DNA of 64,000 nt from Pseudomonas sp. MIACH (GCF_001269925.1 NZ_LHVO01000064.1:105055-169054), one strand, 5' to 3'; positions 44,500 through 53,645 are shown, counted from the stretch's first letter. Notes: generated by a model not told the origin, from the letters alone. Numbers and translations are program-made.

Positions 44500-45438
44500 A
44501 TGTCTACATCCCTCGCATTCGTCTTTCCAGGGCAGGGTTCGCAGTCCCTCGGCATGTTGGCCGAGCTGGGCGCGCAATACCCGCTGATCCTGGACACGTT
44601 CAAGGAAGCTTCCGAGGCCCTGGGTTACGACCTGTGGGCGCTGACCCAGCAAGGGCCGGAAGAGCTGCTCAATCAAACCGATAAAACCCAGCCGGCCATC
44701 CTGACCGCTTCGATCGCCCTGTGGCGCTTGTGGCTGGCGGAAGGCGGCGCGCGCCCGGCTTTCGTGGCCGGTCATAGCCTGGGCGAATACAGCGCCCTGG
44801 TGGCGGCGGGCAGCCTGACCCTTGCTGAAGCGGTCAAGCTGGTCGAGCGTCGTGGCCAACTGATGCAGGAAGCGGTTCCGGCCGGGCAAGGTGGCATGGC
44901 CGCTATCCTGGGGCTGGACGATGCCGTGGTGATCGAAGCCTGCGCCGAGGCGGCCCAGGGCGAAGTGGTCAGCGCGGTAAACTTCAACTCCCCTGGTCAG
45001 GTGGTGATCGCCGGTGCCAAGGCGGCCGTCGAGCGTGCCATCGAAGGCTGCAAGGCGCGCGGTGCCAAGCGTGCATTGCCGTTGCCGGTGAGCGTGCCGT
45101 CGCACTGCGAGCTGATGCGCCCGGCTGCCGAGCGTTTTGCCGAGTCCATCGCTGCCATCAACTGGCAGGCGCCACAGATTCCGCTGGTGCAGAACGTCAG
45201 CGCGGCCGTGGCCGCCGACCTCGACACCCTCAAACGCGACCTGCTGGAGCAACTCTACAAGCCTGTGCGCTGGGTCGAGTCGGTCCAGACCCTGGCCGCC
45301 AATGGCGCCACCGAACTGGTCGAGTGCGGCCCGGGCAAAGTCCTGGCTGGCCTGAACAAGCGCTGCGCCGATGGCGTGTCGACTGCCAATCTAAATACCC
45401 CGGATGCCTTCGCTGCCGCTCGTGCGGCGCTGGCCTGA
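44500..45438 (+). CDS. fabD: Malonyl-CoA:ACP transacylase
   Basis: Loads malonate from CoA onto ACP for fatty-acid elongation. The 312-residue protein has AFVFPGQGSQSLGML at the N-terminus, the nucleophile Ser in GHSLGEYSALVAAG, QEAVPAGQGGMAAILG, and the conserved His in PVSVPSHCELM. It is followed by fabG with a 24-bp gap. Confidence 0.97.
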   Translation: MSTSLAFVFPGQGSQSLGMLAELGAQYPLILDTFKEASEALGYDLWALTQQGPEELLNQTDKTQPAILTASIALWRLWLAEGGARPAFVAGHSLGEYSALVAAGSLTLAEAVKLVERRGQLMQEAVPAGQGGMAAILGLDDAVVIEACAEAAQGEVVSAVNFNSPGQVVIAGAKAAVERAIEGCKARGAKRALPLPVSVPSHCELMRPAAERFAESIAAINWQAPQIPLVQNVSAAVAADLDTLKRDLLEQLYKPVRWVESVQTLAANGATELVECGPGKVLAGLNKRCADGVSTANLNTPDAFAAARAALA

Positions 45439-45462
45439 TCCCCGAACTTAGGAGAAGCCTGC

Positions 45463-46206
45463 ATGAGTCTGCAAGGTAAAGTTGCACTGGTTACCGGCGC
45501 GAGCCGTGGCATTGGCCAGGCCATCGCCCTGGAACTGGGCCGTCAGGGCGCCGTCGTGATTGGCACCGCCACTTCTGCTTCGGGCGCCGAGCGTATCGCC
45601 GCGACCCTGAAGGAAAACGGCGTTCAAGGCACCGGCCTTGAGCTGAACGTGACCAGCGATGAGTCCGTGGCTGCCGTGCTGGCCGAGATCACCGCGCAGT
45701 TTGGCGCGCCGGCAATTCTGGTGAACAACGCCGGTATCACCCGCGACAACCTGATGATGCGCATGAAAGACGACGAATGGTACGACGTGGTCGATACCAA
45801 CCTGAACAGTCTGTTTCGCCTGTCCAAGGGTGTTTTGCGTGGCATGACCAAGGCCCGTTGGGGGCGAATTATCAATATTGGCTCCGTAGTGGGTGCCATG
45901 GGCAACGCAGGCCAAGTAAACTATGCAGCCGCGAAGGCCGGTCTGGAAGGTTTCAGCCGTGCACTGGCGCGTGAAGTCGGCTCGCGGTCGATTACGGTCA
46001 ACTCGGTGGCCCCAGGGTTCATCGACACCGATATGACCCGCGAACTGCCGGAAGCACAGCGTGAAGCGTTGCTGACGCAGATTCCGCTGGGCCGTCTGGG
46101 CCAGGCTCAAGAGATCGCGAATGTGGTCACTTTCCTGGCATCTGACGGTGCGGCATACGTGACTGGGGCTACAATCCCGGTGAACGGCGGGATGTACATG
46201 AGTTAA
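45463..46206 (+). CDS. fabG: 3-oxoacyl-ACP reductase
   Basis: NADPH-dependent reduction of beta-ketoacyl-ACP. The 247-residue short-chain dehydrogenase has cofactor motif TGASRGIGQAIA, NNAG at about residue 88, and the catalytic Ser-Tyr-Lys (INIGSVVGAMGNAGQVNYAAAKAG). Its ribosome site is TAGGAG. acpP lies 191 bp downstream with its own promoter. Confidence 0.97.
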   Translation: MSLQGKVALVTGASRGIGQAIALELGRQGAVVIGTATSASGAERIAATLKENGVQGTGLELNVTSDESVAAVLAEITAQFGAPAILVNNAGITRDNLMMRMKDDEWYDVVDTNLNSLFRLSKGVLRGMTKARWGRIINIGSVVGAMGNAGQVNYAAAKAGLEGFSRALAREVGSRSITVNSVAPGFIDTDMTRELPEAQREALLTQIPLGRLGQAQEIANVVTFLASDGAAYVTGATIPVNGGMYMS

Positions 46207-46318
46207 ATTGTGACGGATCGCTTCAAAAAAATGTCATACGAGCTGTCTAAAATCCGTTATAAAGCTGCAACTTAATTTATAGGCAGGTGGCGTACCGGGT
46301 ACAGGGTGAAGCTTTCAG

Positions 46319-46346
46319 TTGAAAAGCTGAAATGGCTTTCTATACA
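46319..46346 (+). promoter_or_regulatory. Promoter of acpP
   Basis: TTGAAA (46319-46324), 16 bp, TATACA (46341-46346). A dedicated strong promoter fits the high ACP level; the ribosome site TAGGAG follows at 46381-46386. Confidence 0.8.
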
Positions 46347-46397
46347 CTTACCCACTGGCCAGCTGCCTGAATTTGTCCATTAGGAGTTAAACAAGGT

Positions 46398-46634
46398 ATG
46401 AGCACCATCGAAGAGCGCGTCAAGAAAATCGTTGCCGAGCAACTGGGTGTTAAAGAAGAAGAAGTGGTCAACACTGCTTCCTTCGTAGAAGACCTGGGTG
46501 CCGATTCCCTTGACACCGTTGAGCTGGTGATGGCTCTGGAAGAGGAATTCGAGACCGAAATCCCGGACGAAGAAGCTGAAAAAATCACTACTGTTCAAGC
46601 TGCTATCGACTACGTTACTAACCACCAGGCGTAA
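46398..46634 (+). CDS. acpP: Acyl carrier protein
   Basis: Carries growing acyl chains on a phosphopantetheine arm. The 78-residue acidic protein has the attachment Ser in FVEDLGADSLDTVELVMALEE. Base composition is less GC-rich than its neighbours, with strong codon bias as expected for an abundant protein. Its own promoter and terminator make it a separate unit within the fab cluster. Confidence 0.98.
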   Translation: MSTIEERVKKIVAEQLGVKEEEVVNTASFVEDLGADSLDTVELVMALEEEFETEIPDEEAEKITTVQAAIDYVTNHQA

Positions 46635-46663
46635 TCGTTTGTAGTCGTCGCTTGCTGTTAGGG

Positions 46664-46699
46664 AAAAACCGCACTGCTGTAACGGCGTGCGGTTTTTTC
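46664..46699 (+). terminator. Terminator of acpP
   Basis: AAAAACCGCAC pairs with GTGCGGTTTTTT around a 12-nt loop, with a T tract. Confidence 0.9.
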
Positions 46700-46761
46700 T
46701 TTAGCGCTGATGAAAAGTGAGCTCTGAAGCAAAGTGTCGTCATTAGAAAAAGGAGAGTGCT

Positions 46762-48006
46762 GTGTCGCGTAGACGCGTCGTAGTCACCGGTATGGGTATG
46801 TTATCGCCACTGGGTACGGATGTGCCGAGCAGTTGGCAGGGCATTCTGGCTGGCCGCAGTGGTATTGGTCTGATCGAACACACGGACCTTTCTGCCTATT
46901 CCACCCGTTTTGGCGGCTCGGTAAAGGGGTTCAATGTCGAGGAATATCTCTCGATCAAAGAGTCCCGCAAACTCGACCTGTTCATTCAATACGGCCTGGC
47001 AGCCGGTTTTCAGGCAGTGCGTAACGCCGGCCTGGAAGTTACCGACGCCAACCGTGAGCGCATCGGCGTGGCCATGGGGTCGGGTATTGGCGGTCTGACC
47101 AATATCGAAGAAACCAGCCGCACGCTGCATGATTCCGGCCCTCGTCGAATTTCACCGTTCTTCGTGCCTGGCTCGATCATCAATATGATTTCCGGTTTCC
47201 TGTCCATCCACTTGGGGGCGCAGGGGCCTAACTACGCGATTGCCACGGCGTGCACCACGGGCACCCACTGCATCGGCATGGCGGCACGTAACATCGCCTA
47301 TGACGAAGCTGACGTGATGATCGCCGGTGGCGCTGAAATGGCCGCCTGCGGCCTGGGTATGGGCGGCTTCGGCGCGTCCCGTGCACTGTCGACCCGCAAT
47401 GACGAGCCGACCCGTGCCAGCCGGCCGTGGGACAAGGGCCGTGACGGCTTTGTACTGGCCGACGGTGCCGGTGCGCTGGTGCTTGAAGAGTTGGAGCACG
47501 CCAAGGCGCGTGGTGCCACCATCTATGCCGAGTTGATCGGTTTTGGCATGAGCGGCGACGCCTATCACATGACATCGCCACCGTCCGACGGTGCCGGCGC
47601 TGCGCGTTGCATCACCAACGCCCTGCGCGATGCCAAGGTCAATGCGGACCAGGTGCAGTACATCAACGCCCATGGCACCTCGACCCCGACGGGCGACCTG
47701 GCGGAAGCCGAAGCCATCAAGTCGGTGTTCGGCGAGCACGCCTACAAGCTGGCGGTCAGCTCCACCAAGTCCATGACCGGCCACCTGTTGGGTGCGGCGG
47801 GCGCGGTCGAAGCGATCTTCAGTGTCATGGCCATCAAGGACCAGGTCGCTCCGCCGACCATCAACCTCGATGAGCCGGACGAAGGCTGCGACCTGAACTT
47901 TGTGCCGCATGAGCCGCAAGAGATGCCGATCGACGTTGCGATCTCCAACTCGTTCGGTTTTGGTGGTACCAACGGTTCCCTGGTGTTCCGCCGGTTCGCC
48001 GAGTGA
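46762..48006 (+). CDS. fabF: Beta-ketoacyl-ACP synthase II
   Basis: Condensing enzyme that elongates acyl-ACP and adjusts membrane fluidity. The 414-residue protein has RRVVVTGMGMLSPLG at the N-terminus. The Cys-His-His active site is in IATACTTGTHCIG, INAHGTSTPTGD and KSMTGHLLGAAGAVE, and the C-terminal SNSFGFGGTNGSLVF gate loop is present. The start is GTG (46762) after AGGAGAG. The stop overlaps the pabC start. Confidence 0.96.
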   Translation: MSRRRVVVTGMGMLSPLGTDVPSSWQGILAGRSGIGLIEHTDLSAYSTRFGGSVKGFNVEEYLSIKESRKLDLFIQYGLAAGFQAVRNAGLEVTDANRERIGVAMGSGIGGLTNIEETSRTLHDSGPRRISPFFVPGSIINMISGFLSIHLGAQGPNYAIATACTTGTHCIGMAARNIAYDEADVMIAGGAEMAACGLGMGGFGASRALSTRNDEPTRASRPWDKGRDGFVLADGAGALVLEELEHAKARGATIYAELIGFGMSGDAYHMTSPPSDGAGAARCITNALRDAKVNADQVQYINAHGTSTPTGDLAEAEAIKSVFGEHAYKLAVSSTKSMTGHLLGAAGAVEAIFSVMAIKDQVAPPTINLDEPDEGCDLNFVPHEPQEMPIDVAISNSFGFGGTNGSLVFRRFAE

Positions 48007-48821
48007 TGCACAGCTGGGTCGACGGTCAGCCAGCGGACAGCGTGCCCCTGAAAGATCGCGGCCTGGCGTACGGTGATGGCCTGTTCGAGACCATCGCCGT
48101 CAAGGTCGGGCAGCCCGTGCTGCTTGACCGTCACCTGCAGCGCCTCGATGAGGGCTGCAGGCGCCTCGCTTTCGTTACGGATACACACTTGGTCCGTAGT
48201 GAAGTGCAGGCCTATGCCGCCGCTCTCGGCGACGGTGTGCTCAAGTTGATCCTCACGCGCGGCGACAGTCTGCGCGGCTATGGCATCAACCCTGACGCAC
48301 CTGTGCGCCGTATCTTGCAGGGCAGTCCGCCTGCGACCTATCCCCAGGCCCATGCAACCGACGGTGTTCGTCTGTTTGCGTGTACCACCCGCTTGGCCGA
48401 GCAGCCGCTGCTGGCTGGTCTCAAACACCTCAATCGCCTGGAGCAGGTGCTCGCCCGTGCTGAATGGCAGGATGCCGAACATGCCGAAGGTTTGATGCTG
48501 GATATGTCCGGGCGTGTCATCGAAGGTGTCTTCAGCAATCTGTTCCTGGTGCGTAATGGCTTGTTACTAACCGCCGATCTGAATCGTTGCGGCGTTGCGG
48601 GCGTCATGCGCGCTGAGATTCTGGCCCAGGCGCATGCTCTGGACATCCCGGTGGCCGTGGCTGACATCAGCCTGGAGCAATTGCAGCAGGCTGACGAAGT
48701 CTTTGTGTGCAACAGCGTTTATGGCATTTGGCCGGTGCGTGGCTGCGCTGCGATGAGCTGGTCGGTTGGGCCGCTCACCCGTAAACTGCAGGGCATTGTT
48801 CGCGCGCTATTGGATATTTGA
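48006..48821 (+). CDS. pabC: Aminodeoxychorismate lyase
   Basis: PLP enzyme releasing 4-aminobenzoate for folate synthesis. The 271-residue protein is a class IV aminotransferase-fold enzyme: DRGLAYGDGLFETIAV, the PLP Lys in LAGLKHLNRLEQVLAR, and EGVFSNLFLVRNG. The ATG at 48006 overlaps the fabF stop (TGATG); GTG at 48003 is an alternative start one codon earlier. Lying between fabF and mltG is standard in gamma-proteobacteria. Confidence 0.94.
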   Translation: MHSWVDGQPADSVPLKDRGLAYGDGLFETIAVKVGQPVLLDRHLQRLDEGCRRLAFVTDTHLVRSEVQAYAAALGDGVLKLILTRGDSLRGYGINPDAPVRRILQGSPPATYPQAHATDGVRLFACTTRLAEQPLLAGLKHLNRLEQVLARAEWQDAEHAEGLMLDMSGRVIEGVFSNLFLVRNGLLLTADLNRCGVAGVMRAEILAQAHALDIPVAVADISLEQLQQADEVFVCNSVYGIWPVRGCAAMSWSVGPLTRKLQGIVRALLDI

Positions 48822-48822
48822 G

Positions 48823-49944
48823 TTGATACGAAAACTGGTTGTACTGCTGCTGATCGGTCTGTTCTCGGCGGCTTTGCTGTTGGGCTTTTGCGCCTGGAAA
48901 TATGACGCTGCCCTCAAGCAGCCGTTGAATCTGACCCAGGAGCAATTGCTCGATGTGCCGGCAGGGGCGACCCCCACCGGGACCTTCAATCGCCTCGAAG
49001 CCGACGGCGTGCTCGACGGCGCCTTCTGGCTGCGCTTGTACTGGCGCTTCAACCTCGACGGCCAGCCGCTGCACAGCGGTGAATACCGCATGACCCCAGG
49101 CATGACCGCCGAAGGCCTGATCGGCCTGTGGCAACGGGGCGAAGTGGTGCAATACAGCCTCACGCTGGTAGAAGGCTGGAATTTCCGTCAGGTGCGTTCG
49201 GCCCTGGCCAAGCATGAAAAGATCGTGCAGACCCTGTCGGGCCTCAGTGACAGCGAAGTGATGGACAAGCTCGGCCACCCCGGCGTGTTCCCCGAAGGTC
49301 GGTTCTTCCCGGATACCTACCGCTTCGTGCGTGGGATGACCGATGTCGAGTTCCTGAAAAAAGCCTACAACCGTCTGGATGACGTGCTCGCCCAGGAGTG
49401 GAGCAAACGCGCTGCCGACGCGCCTTATACCGATCCCTATCAAGCGTTGATCATGGCCTCCCTGGTGGAGAAAGAGACCGGTGTGCCCGAAGAACGTGGG
49501 CAGATCGCCGGGGTGTTCGTACGGCGCCTGAAAATCGGCATGCTGCTGCAGACCGACCCCACCGTGATCTACGGCCTGGGCGAGCGCTACAACGGCAAGT
49601 TGACCCGCGCGCACCTCAAGGAAGCCAACCCCTACAACACCTATATGATTGCGGGCCTGCCGCCGACGCCAATCGCCATGGTCGGCCGCGAGGCCATCCA
49701 TGCCGCATTGAACCCGGTGCCGGGTAGCAGCCTGTATTTCGTCGCCCGTGGCGACGGCAGCCATGTTTTCTCTGATGACCTGGGTGCGCATAATGCTGCG
49801 GTGCGCGAATTCCAACTCAAGCGCCGCGCCGATTACCGCTCAAGCCCGGCACCGCTGGCAAAACCGCCGGAAGACCTGACGCCGCCTGCTGATGCACCCG
49901 CCGAGCCCGCGCCGGACGCCGCCGCGCCGCAAAGCCCGCAATAA
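48823..49944 (+). CDS. mltG: Endolytic murein transglycosylase MltG
   Basis: Cuts nascent peptidoglycan strands within the periplasm at the inner membrane. The likely start is TTG at 48823 (MIRKLVVLLLIGLFSAALLL), giving 373 residues with one N-terminal membrane helix. The YceG domain shows VEGWNFRQVRSAL, HPGVFPEGRFFPDTYRF, the catalytic Glu in MASLVEKETGVPEERG and LQTDPTVIYGLGERY. The C-terminal 35 residues are Pro/Ala-rich. The frame open from 48766 overlaps pabC and is rejected. Confidence 0.92.
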   Translation: MIRKLVVLLLIGLFSAALLLGFCAWKYDAALKQPLNLTQEQLLDVPAGATPTGTFNRLEADGVLDGAFWLRLYWRFNLDGQPLHSGEYRMTPGMTAEGLIGLWQRGEVVQYSLTLVEGWNFRQVRSALAKHEKIVQTLSGLSDSEVMDKLGHPGVFPEGRFFPDTYRFVRGMTDVEFLKKAYNRLDDVLAQEWSKRAADAPYTDPYQALIMASLVEKETGVPEERGQIAGVFVRRLKIGMLLQTDPTVIYGLGERYNGKLTRAHLKEANPYNTYMIAGLPPTPIAMVGREAIHAALNPVPGSSLYFVARGDGSHVFSDDLGAHNAAVREFQLKRRADYRSSPAPLAKPPEDLTPPADAPAEPAPDAAAPQSPQ

Positions 49945-49963
49945 CTCTGACTAAGGACTGCCT

Positions 49964-50596
49964 GTGACTGGCTTGTTTATTACCCTGGAAGGCCCCGAAG
50001 GCGCCGGCAAGAGCACCAACCGCGATTACCTGGCCGAGCGTCTGCGCGCTGAAGGTGTCGAGGTGGTGTTGACCCGTGAGCCCGGCGGGACACCGCTGGC
50101 CGAGCGCATCCGTGAAGTGTTGCTGGCCCCAGGCGAAGAACAGATGGATCCGGACACCGAGCTGCTGCTGGTGTTCGCTGCCCGTGCCCAGCACTTGGCC
50201 GAGGTGATTCGCCCGGCCCTGGCCCGTGGTGCCGTGGTGATTTGCGACCGTTTCACCGATTCCACTTATGCCTATCAAGGTGGTGGCCGAGGCTTGTCCC
50301 TGGCGCGCATCGCTACCCTGGAAACCTTTGTGCAGGGTGATTTACGTCCTGACCTGACCCTGCTGTTCGACCTGCCGGTGGCAGTGGGCATGGCGCGTGC
50401 CAGCGCCCGTGGGCGTCTCGACCGTTTCGAGCTGGAAGGCCAGGTTTTTTTCGATGCTGTGCGCAGCGCGTTTCTCAAGCGCGCCCAGGCTGAACCGGCG
50501 CGCTACCACCTGCTGGACGCGGCGCAGCCGTTGACGCAGGTGCAGCAGGCCATCGACGCCCTGTTACCCAAGCTGTTGGAGCGCGCCCGTGGCTGA
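49964..50596 (+). CDS. tmk: Thymidylate kinase
   Basis: Phosphorylates dTMP to dTDP. The 210-residue protein has the P-loop LEGPEGAGKSTN, the DRF-type motif VVICDRFTDSTYAYQGGGRGL, and TREPGGTPLAERIRE. The start is GTG (49964). It overlaps holB by 8 nt. Confidence 0.96.
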   Translation: MTGLFITLEGPEGAGKSTNRDYLAERLRAEGVEVVLTREPGGTPLAERIREVLLAPGEEQMDPDTELLLVFAARAQHLAEVIRPALARGAVVICDRFTDSTYAYQGGGRGLSLARIATLETFVQGDLRPDLTLLFDLPVAVGMARASARGRLDRFELEGQVFFDAVRSAFLKRAQAEPARYHLLDAAQPLTQVQQAIDALLPKLLERARG

Positions 50597-51578
50597 AGCC
50601 TACCCATGGCAGGACAGTCTCTGGCAACAGTTGGCCGGTCGTGCCCAGCACGCCCACGCCTATCTGCTGCACGGGCCGATCGGTATTGGTAAGCGCGATC
50701 TGGCTGAGCGACTCATGGCCAGCCTGCTGTGCCAGCGCCCGGTCAACCTTGAAGCTTGCGGCGCGTGCAAATCCTGCCTGTTGCTCAAGGCCGGCAGCCA
50801 CCCGGACAACTATCTGCTCGAACCCGAGGAAGCCGACAAGGCGATCAAGGTCGACCAAGTGCGTGACCTTGTCAGCTTCGTGGTGCAGACCGCGCAGATG
50901 GGCGGGCGCAAGGTGGTACTGATCGAGCCGGTGGAGGCGATGAACATCAACGCCGCCAATGCCTTGCTCAAGAGCCTGGAAGAACCCTCCGGCGACACGG
51001 TGCTTTTGCTGGTGAGCCACCAGTCCAGCCGCTTGTTGCCGACCATTCGCAGCCGTTGCGTGCAGCAGGCCTGCCCGTTGCCGAGCGAGGCTATGAGCCT
51101 GCAATGGCTGGCGCAGGCGCTGCCCGATTGTTCCGCAGAAGAACGGGTCGAGCTGTTGACCCTGGCGGCCGGTTCCCCGCTGGCTGCCGTCAAGCTGCAA
51201 GCCCAGGGCGTGCGTGAGCAGCGAGCCCTGGTGGTGGACGGGGTGAAAAAACTGCTCAAGCAAGAGCTGTCCGCCACCCAGTTGGCTGAAAGCGCCTGGA
51301 AGGATATTCCCTTGCTGCTGCTGTTCGATTGGTTCTGCGACTGGTCGAGCCTGATCTTGCGCTACCAGTTGACCCAGGACGAAAACGGCCTCGGCCTGCC
51401 GGATATGCGCAAGGTGGTGCAATACCTCGCGCAGAAAAGCGCGCAGGACAAGGTGCTGAATATTCAGGACTGGATCCTCGCCCATCGCCAGAAAGTGCTC
51501 GGCAAGGCCAACCTCAACCGCGTGCTGTTGCTCGAAGCGCTGCTGGTGCAGTGGGTCGGCTTGCTCGGCCGGCGTTAA
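50589..51578 (+). CDS. holB: DNA polymerase III delta' subunit
   Basis: Part of the clamp loader for the replicative polymerase. The 329-residue protein starts with GTG (50589), MAEAYPWQDSLWQQL. It has the P-loop-like LLHGPIGIGKRDLAERL, zinc-ligand cysteines in CGACKSCLLL, and the SRC motif in TIRSRCVQQ. In P. aeruginosa pilZ follows holB; here only 62 bp separate it from tatD. Confidence 0.95.
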   Translation: MAEAYPWQDSLWQQLAGRAQHAHAYLLHGPIGIGKRDLAERLMASLLCQRPVNLEACGACKSCLLLKAGSHPDNYLLEPEEADKAIKVDQVRDLVSFVVQTAQMGGRKVVLIEPVEAMNINAANALLKSLEEPSGDTVLLLVSHQSSRLLPTIRSRCVQQACPLPSEAMSLQWLAQALPDCSAEERVELLTLAAGSPLAAVKLQAQGVREQRALVVDGVKKLLKQELSATQLAESAWKDIPLLLLFDWFCDWSSLILRYQLTQDENGLGLPDMRKVVQYLAQKSAQDKVLNIQDWILAHRQKVLGKANLNRVLLLEALLVQWVGLLGRR

Positions 51579-51640
51579 TTTCAGTGGCCGACGGTGTATC
51601 GTTGGCCAGACACTTTCCGTGACTTAAGTCGTAATTTCCT

Positions 51641-52435
51641 ATGCTTGTAGATTCCCATTGCCACCTTGATCGCCTCGACCTTGCCCAACATGGCGGCTCC
51701 CTCGATGCTGCCCTCGACGCTGCACGCCAGCGTGGGGTCGGGCACTTCCTGTGTATTGGCGTCAGCGCCGAAAATGCTGCCGACGTCAAAGCCCTGGCCG
51801 AGCGTTATGCCGATGTGGATTGCTCGGTGGGTATCCACCCGCTGGACCTCAAGCCCGGCGAAGCGCCGGCCCTCGACTGGCTGCTGGGCGAACTCAATCA
51901 CCCGCGTGTGGTAGCCATTGGCGAAACCGGCCTGGACTACCATTACGAGCCGGAAGCCGCCGAGTTGCAGCAGGCCTCGTTTCGCCTGCATTTGCAGGCC
52001 GCCCAGCAAACCGGCAAACCGGTGATTGTCCACACCCGTGGCGCCCGTGCCGACACCCTGGCCCTGTTGCGCGAAGCCGCCTTACCCCAGGCTGGCGTGC
52101 TGCATTGCTTTACCGAAGATTGGGACATGGCCAAGGCGGCGCTTGACCTGGGTTTCTATATTTCCCTGTCAGGCATTGTCACGTTCCGCAATGCCGATGC
52201 CTTGCGCGACGTCGCGCGCCAAGTGCCGGCCGATCGCCTGCTGGTGGAAACCGACTCGCCATACCTGGCGCCGATTCCCCATCGTGGCAAACCGAACCTG
52301 CCTGAGTATGTGCGGGACGTAGCGGATTACCTGGCCATGCTGCGCGGTGAGTCCTATGAGCGCTTTGCCGAGCAAACCACCGAGAACTTCAAGCGCCTGT
52401 TCCCGCTGGCCCATGTAGCCGCGCGACGCGACTAA
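51641..52435 (+). CDS. TatD-family metal-dependent hydrolase (YcfH-like)
   Basis: Metal-dependent DNase-like hydrolase of the TatD family, 264 residues. The metal ligands are visible in LVDSHCHLDRLD, AIGETGLDYHYE, VIVHTRGA, LHCFTEDWDMA and VETDSPYLAP. It ends the tmk-holB-tatD segment of the cluster. The substrate is uncertain; E. coli relatives have 3'-5' exonuclease activity on DNA. Confidence 0.93.
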   Translation: MLVDSHCHLDRLDLAQHGGSLDAALDAARQRGVGHFLCIGVSAENAADVKALAERYADVDCSVGIHPLDLKPGEAPALDWLLGELNHPRVVAIGETGLDYHYEPEAAELQQASFRLHLQAAQQTGKPVIVHTRGARADTLALLREAALPQAGVLHCFTEDWDMAKAALDLGFYISLSGIVTFRNADALRDVARQVPADRLLVETDSPYLAPIPHRGKPNLPEYVRDVADYLAMLRGESYERFAEQTTENFKRLFPLAHVAARRD

Positions 52436-52445
52436 ATCGCAGGCA

Positions 52446-52563
52446 AAAAAAACCCGGGTTCTGGGGGGTGAATCCGGGTTAAGACCATTAGGAGTAAAAC
52501 AAGGGCACACAGTCCGTCGGTACCCAGGTCGGCGCTTCACTTGGGGGAGATGTCACGCCGACA
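52446..52563 (-). ncRNA. rgsA: RgsA-like small RNA
   Basis: On the minus strand a candidate RpoS-type -10 (CAATACT, 52569-52575) is followed by about 118 nt that end in a strong terminator: AACCCGG and CCGGGTT with an inner TTC/GAA pairing, loop ACCCCCCA, then eight T. The 5' part has a GTCGGCG/CGCCGAC hairpin with a CTCCCCC loop. P. aeruginosa RgsA is an RpoS- and Gac-linked sRNA of about 120 nt next to the tatD gene; size, place and C-rich loops agree. No other gene is seen in the 52436-52871 gap. Confidence 0.75.
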
Positions 52564-52871
52564 GTTCAAGTATTGATCAGTATCTGATTCAGTCCAGTCG
52601 CGACTGATCGTTTTTTAAACAGATTTGGAATACCCGCGCTTCGCTTGAGTTCTCATTGGGCACGTGTACGGGTGTAGTTGTTGCGTATTATTTCTGACTG
52701 CGATCCATGAAAACGTTGGCGTGCTGAAAGTAAAGTGCGTCACGGGTTCACATAGGCGTTGCCCAACGACCGTTCAGTCGGGATAATCCCTCGCACTGGG
52801 TAAATCGTATCGCCATGTATTCGTGGCCCTGCGCAACCCTCCCTATTCCGACCTTTGCAGACCTCTTCCTC

Positions 52872-53531
52872 ATGCACAAAGAACCCCGTAAGGTCCGTGA
52901 GTTTCGCCGCCGTGAGCAGGAAATTCTCGACACCGCACTCAAGTTGTTCCTCGAACAAGGCGAAGACAGCGTCACCGTCGAGATGATCGCGGATGCCGTG
53001 GGTATCGGCAAAGGCACGATCTACAAACACTTCAAGTCCAAGGCCGAGATCTACCTTCGCCTGATGCTCGACTATGAGCGCGACCTGAACGAGCTGCTGC
53101 ATTCGGCCGATGTCGACAAGGACAAGGAAGCCTTGTCCCGGGCCTACTTCGAGTTCCGCATGCGTGACCCGCAGCGTTACCGCTTGTTTGACCGCCTGGA
53201 AGAGAAGGTGGTCAAGGGCCATCAAGTACCGGAGATGGTCGAGGAACTGCACAAGATCCGCGCCTCGAACTTCGAGCGCCTGACCCTGCTGATCAAGGGT
53301 CGTATCAGCGAAGGCAAGCTTGAAGACGTACCGCCGTATTTCCACTACTGCGCCGCCTGGGCCTTGGTGCACGGCGCCGTGGCGCTCTACCACTCGCCGT
53401 TCTGGAGCAACGTGCTGGAAGACCAGGAAGGTTTTTTCCAGTTCCTGATGGACATCGGCGTGCGCATGGGCAACAAGCGCAAGCACAGCGCAGAGCTGCC
53501 ACAGGCCCCCGTCGAAACGCCCGCCAGCTGA
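52872..53531 (+). CDS. TetR-family transcription regulator
   Basis: A 219-residue regulator. The N-terminal TetR helix-turn-helix is clear: REQEILDTALKLFLEQGEDSVTVEMIADAVGIGKGTIYKHFKSK when read over residues 14-57, with GIGKGTIYKHF the recognition helix. The ligand-binding part has no distinctive motif. The start at MHKEPRKVREFRRR (52872) is chosen; the frame open from 52815 adds hydrophobic residues unlike the family. A conserved regulator lies near tatD in P. aeruginosa too. The target is unknown. Confidence 0.9.
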   Translation: MHKEPRKVREFRRREQEILDTALKLFLEQGEDSVTVEMIADAVGIGKGTIYKHFKSKAEIYLRLMLDYERDLNELLHSADVDKDKEALSRAYFEFRMRDPQRYRLFDRLEEKVVKGHQVPEMVEELHKIRASNFERLTLLIKGRISEGKLEDVPPYFHYCAAWALVHGAVALYHSPFWSNVLEDQEGFFQFLMDIGVRMGNKRKHSAELPQAPVETPAS

Positions 53532-53582
53532 TTATTTACTGCCAGGCGCATTACCCCAGGAATATACTCAGGCAAGGATCTT

Positions 53583-53614
53583 GCTAAAAGCTGATTTATC
53601 AGTCAGCTTTTAGC
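53583..53614. repeat. Perfect inverted repeat before the MoaA-type gene
   Basis: GCTAAAAGCTGA and TCAGCTTTTAGC are perfect 12-bp arms with an 8-bp centre. There is no T tract after it. It could be an operator for the TetR regulator just upstream or a rho-independent hairpin. Confidence 0.5.
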
Positions 53615-53645
53615 GCGCCCGAATCATCCTCTGCCGGAGTGATCC

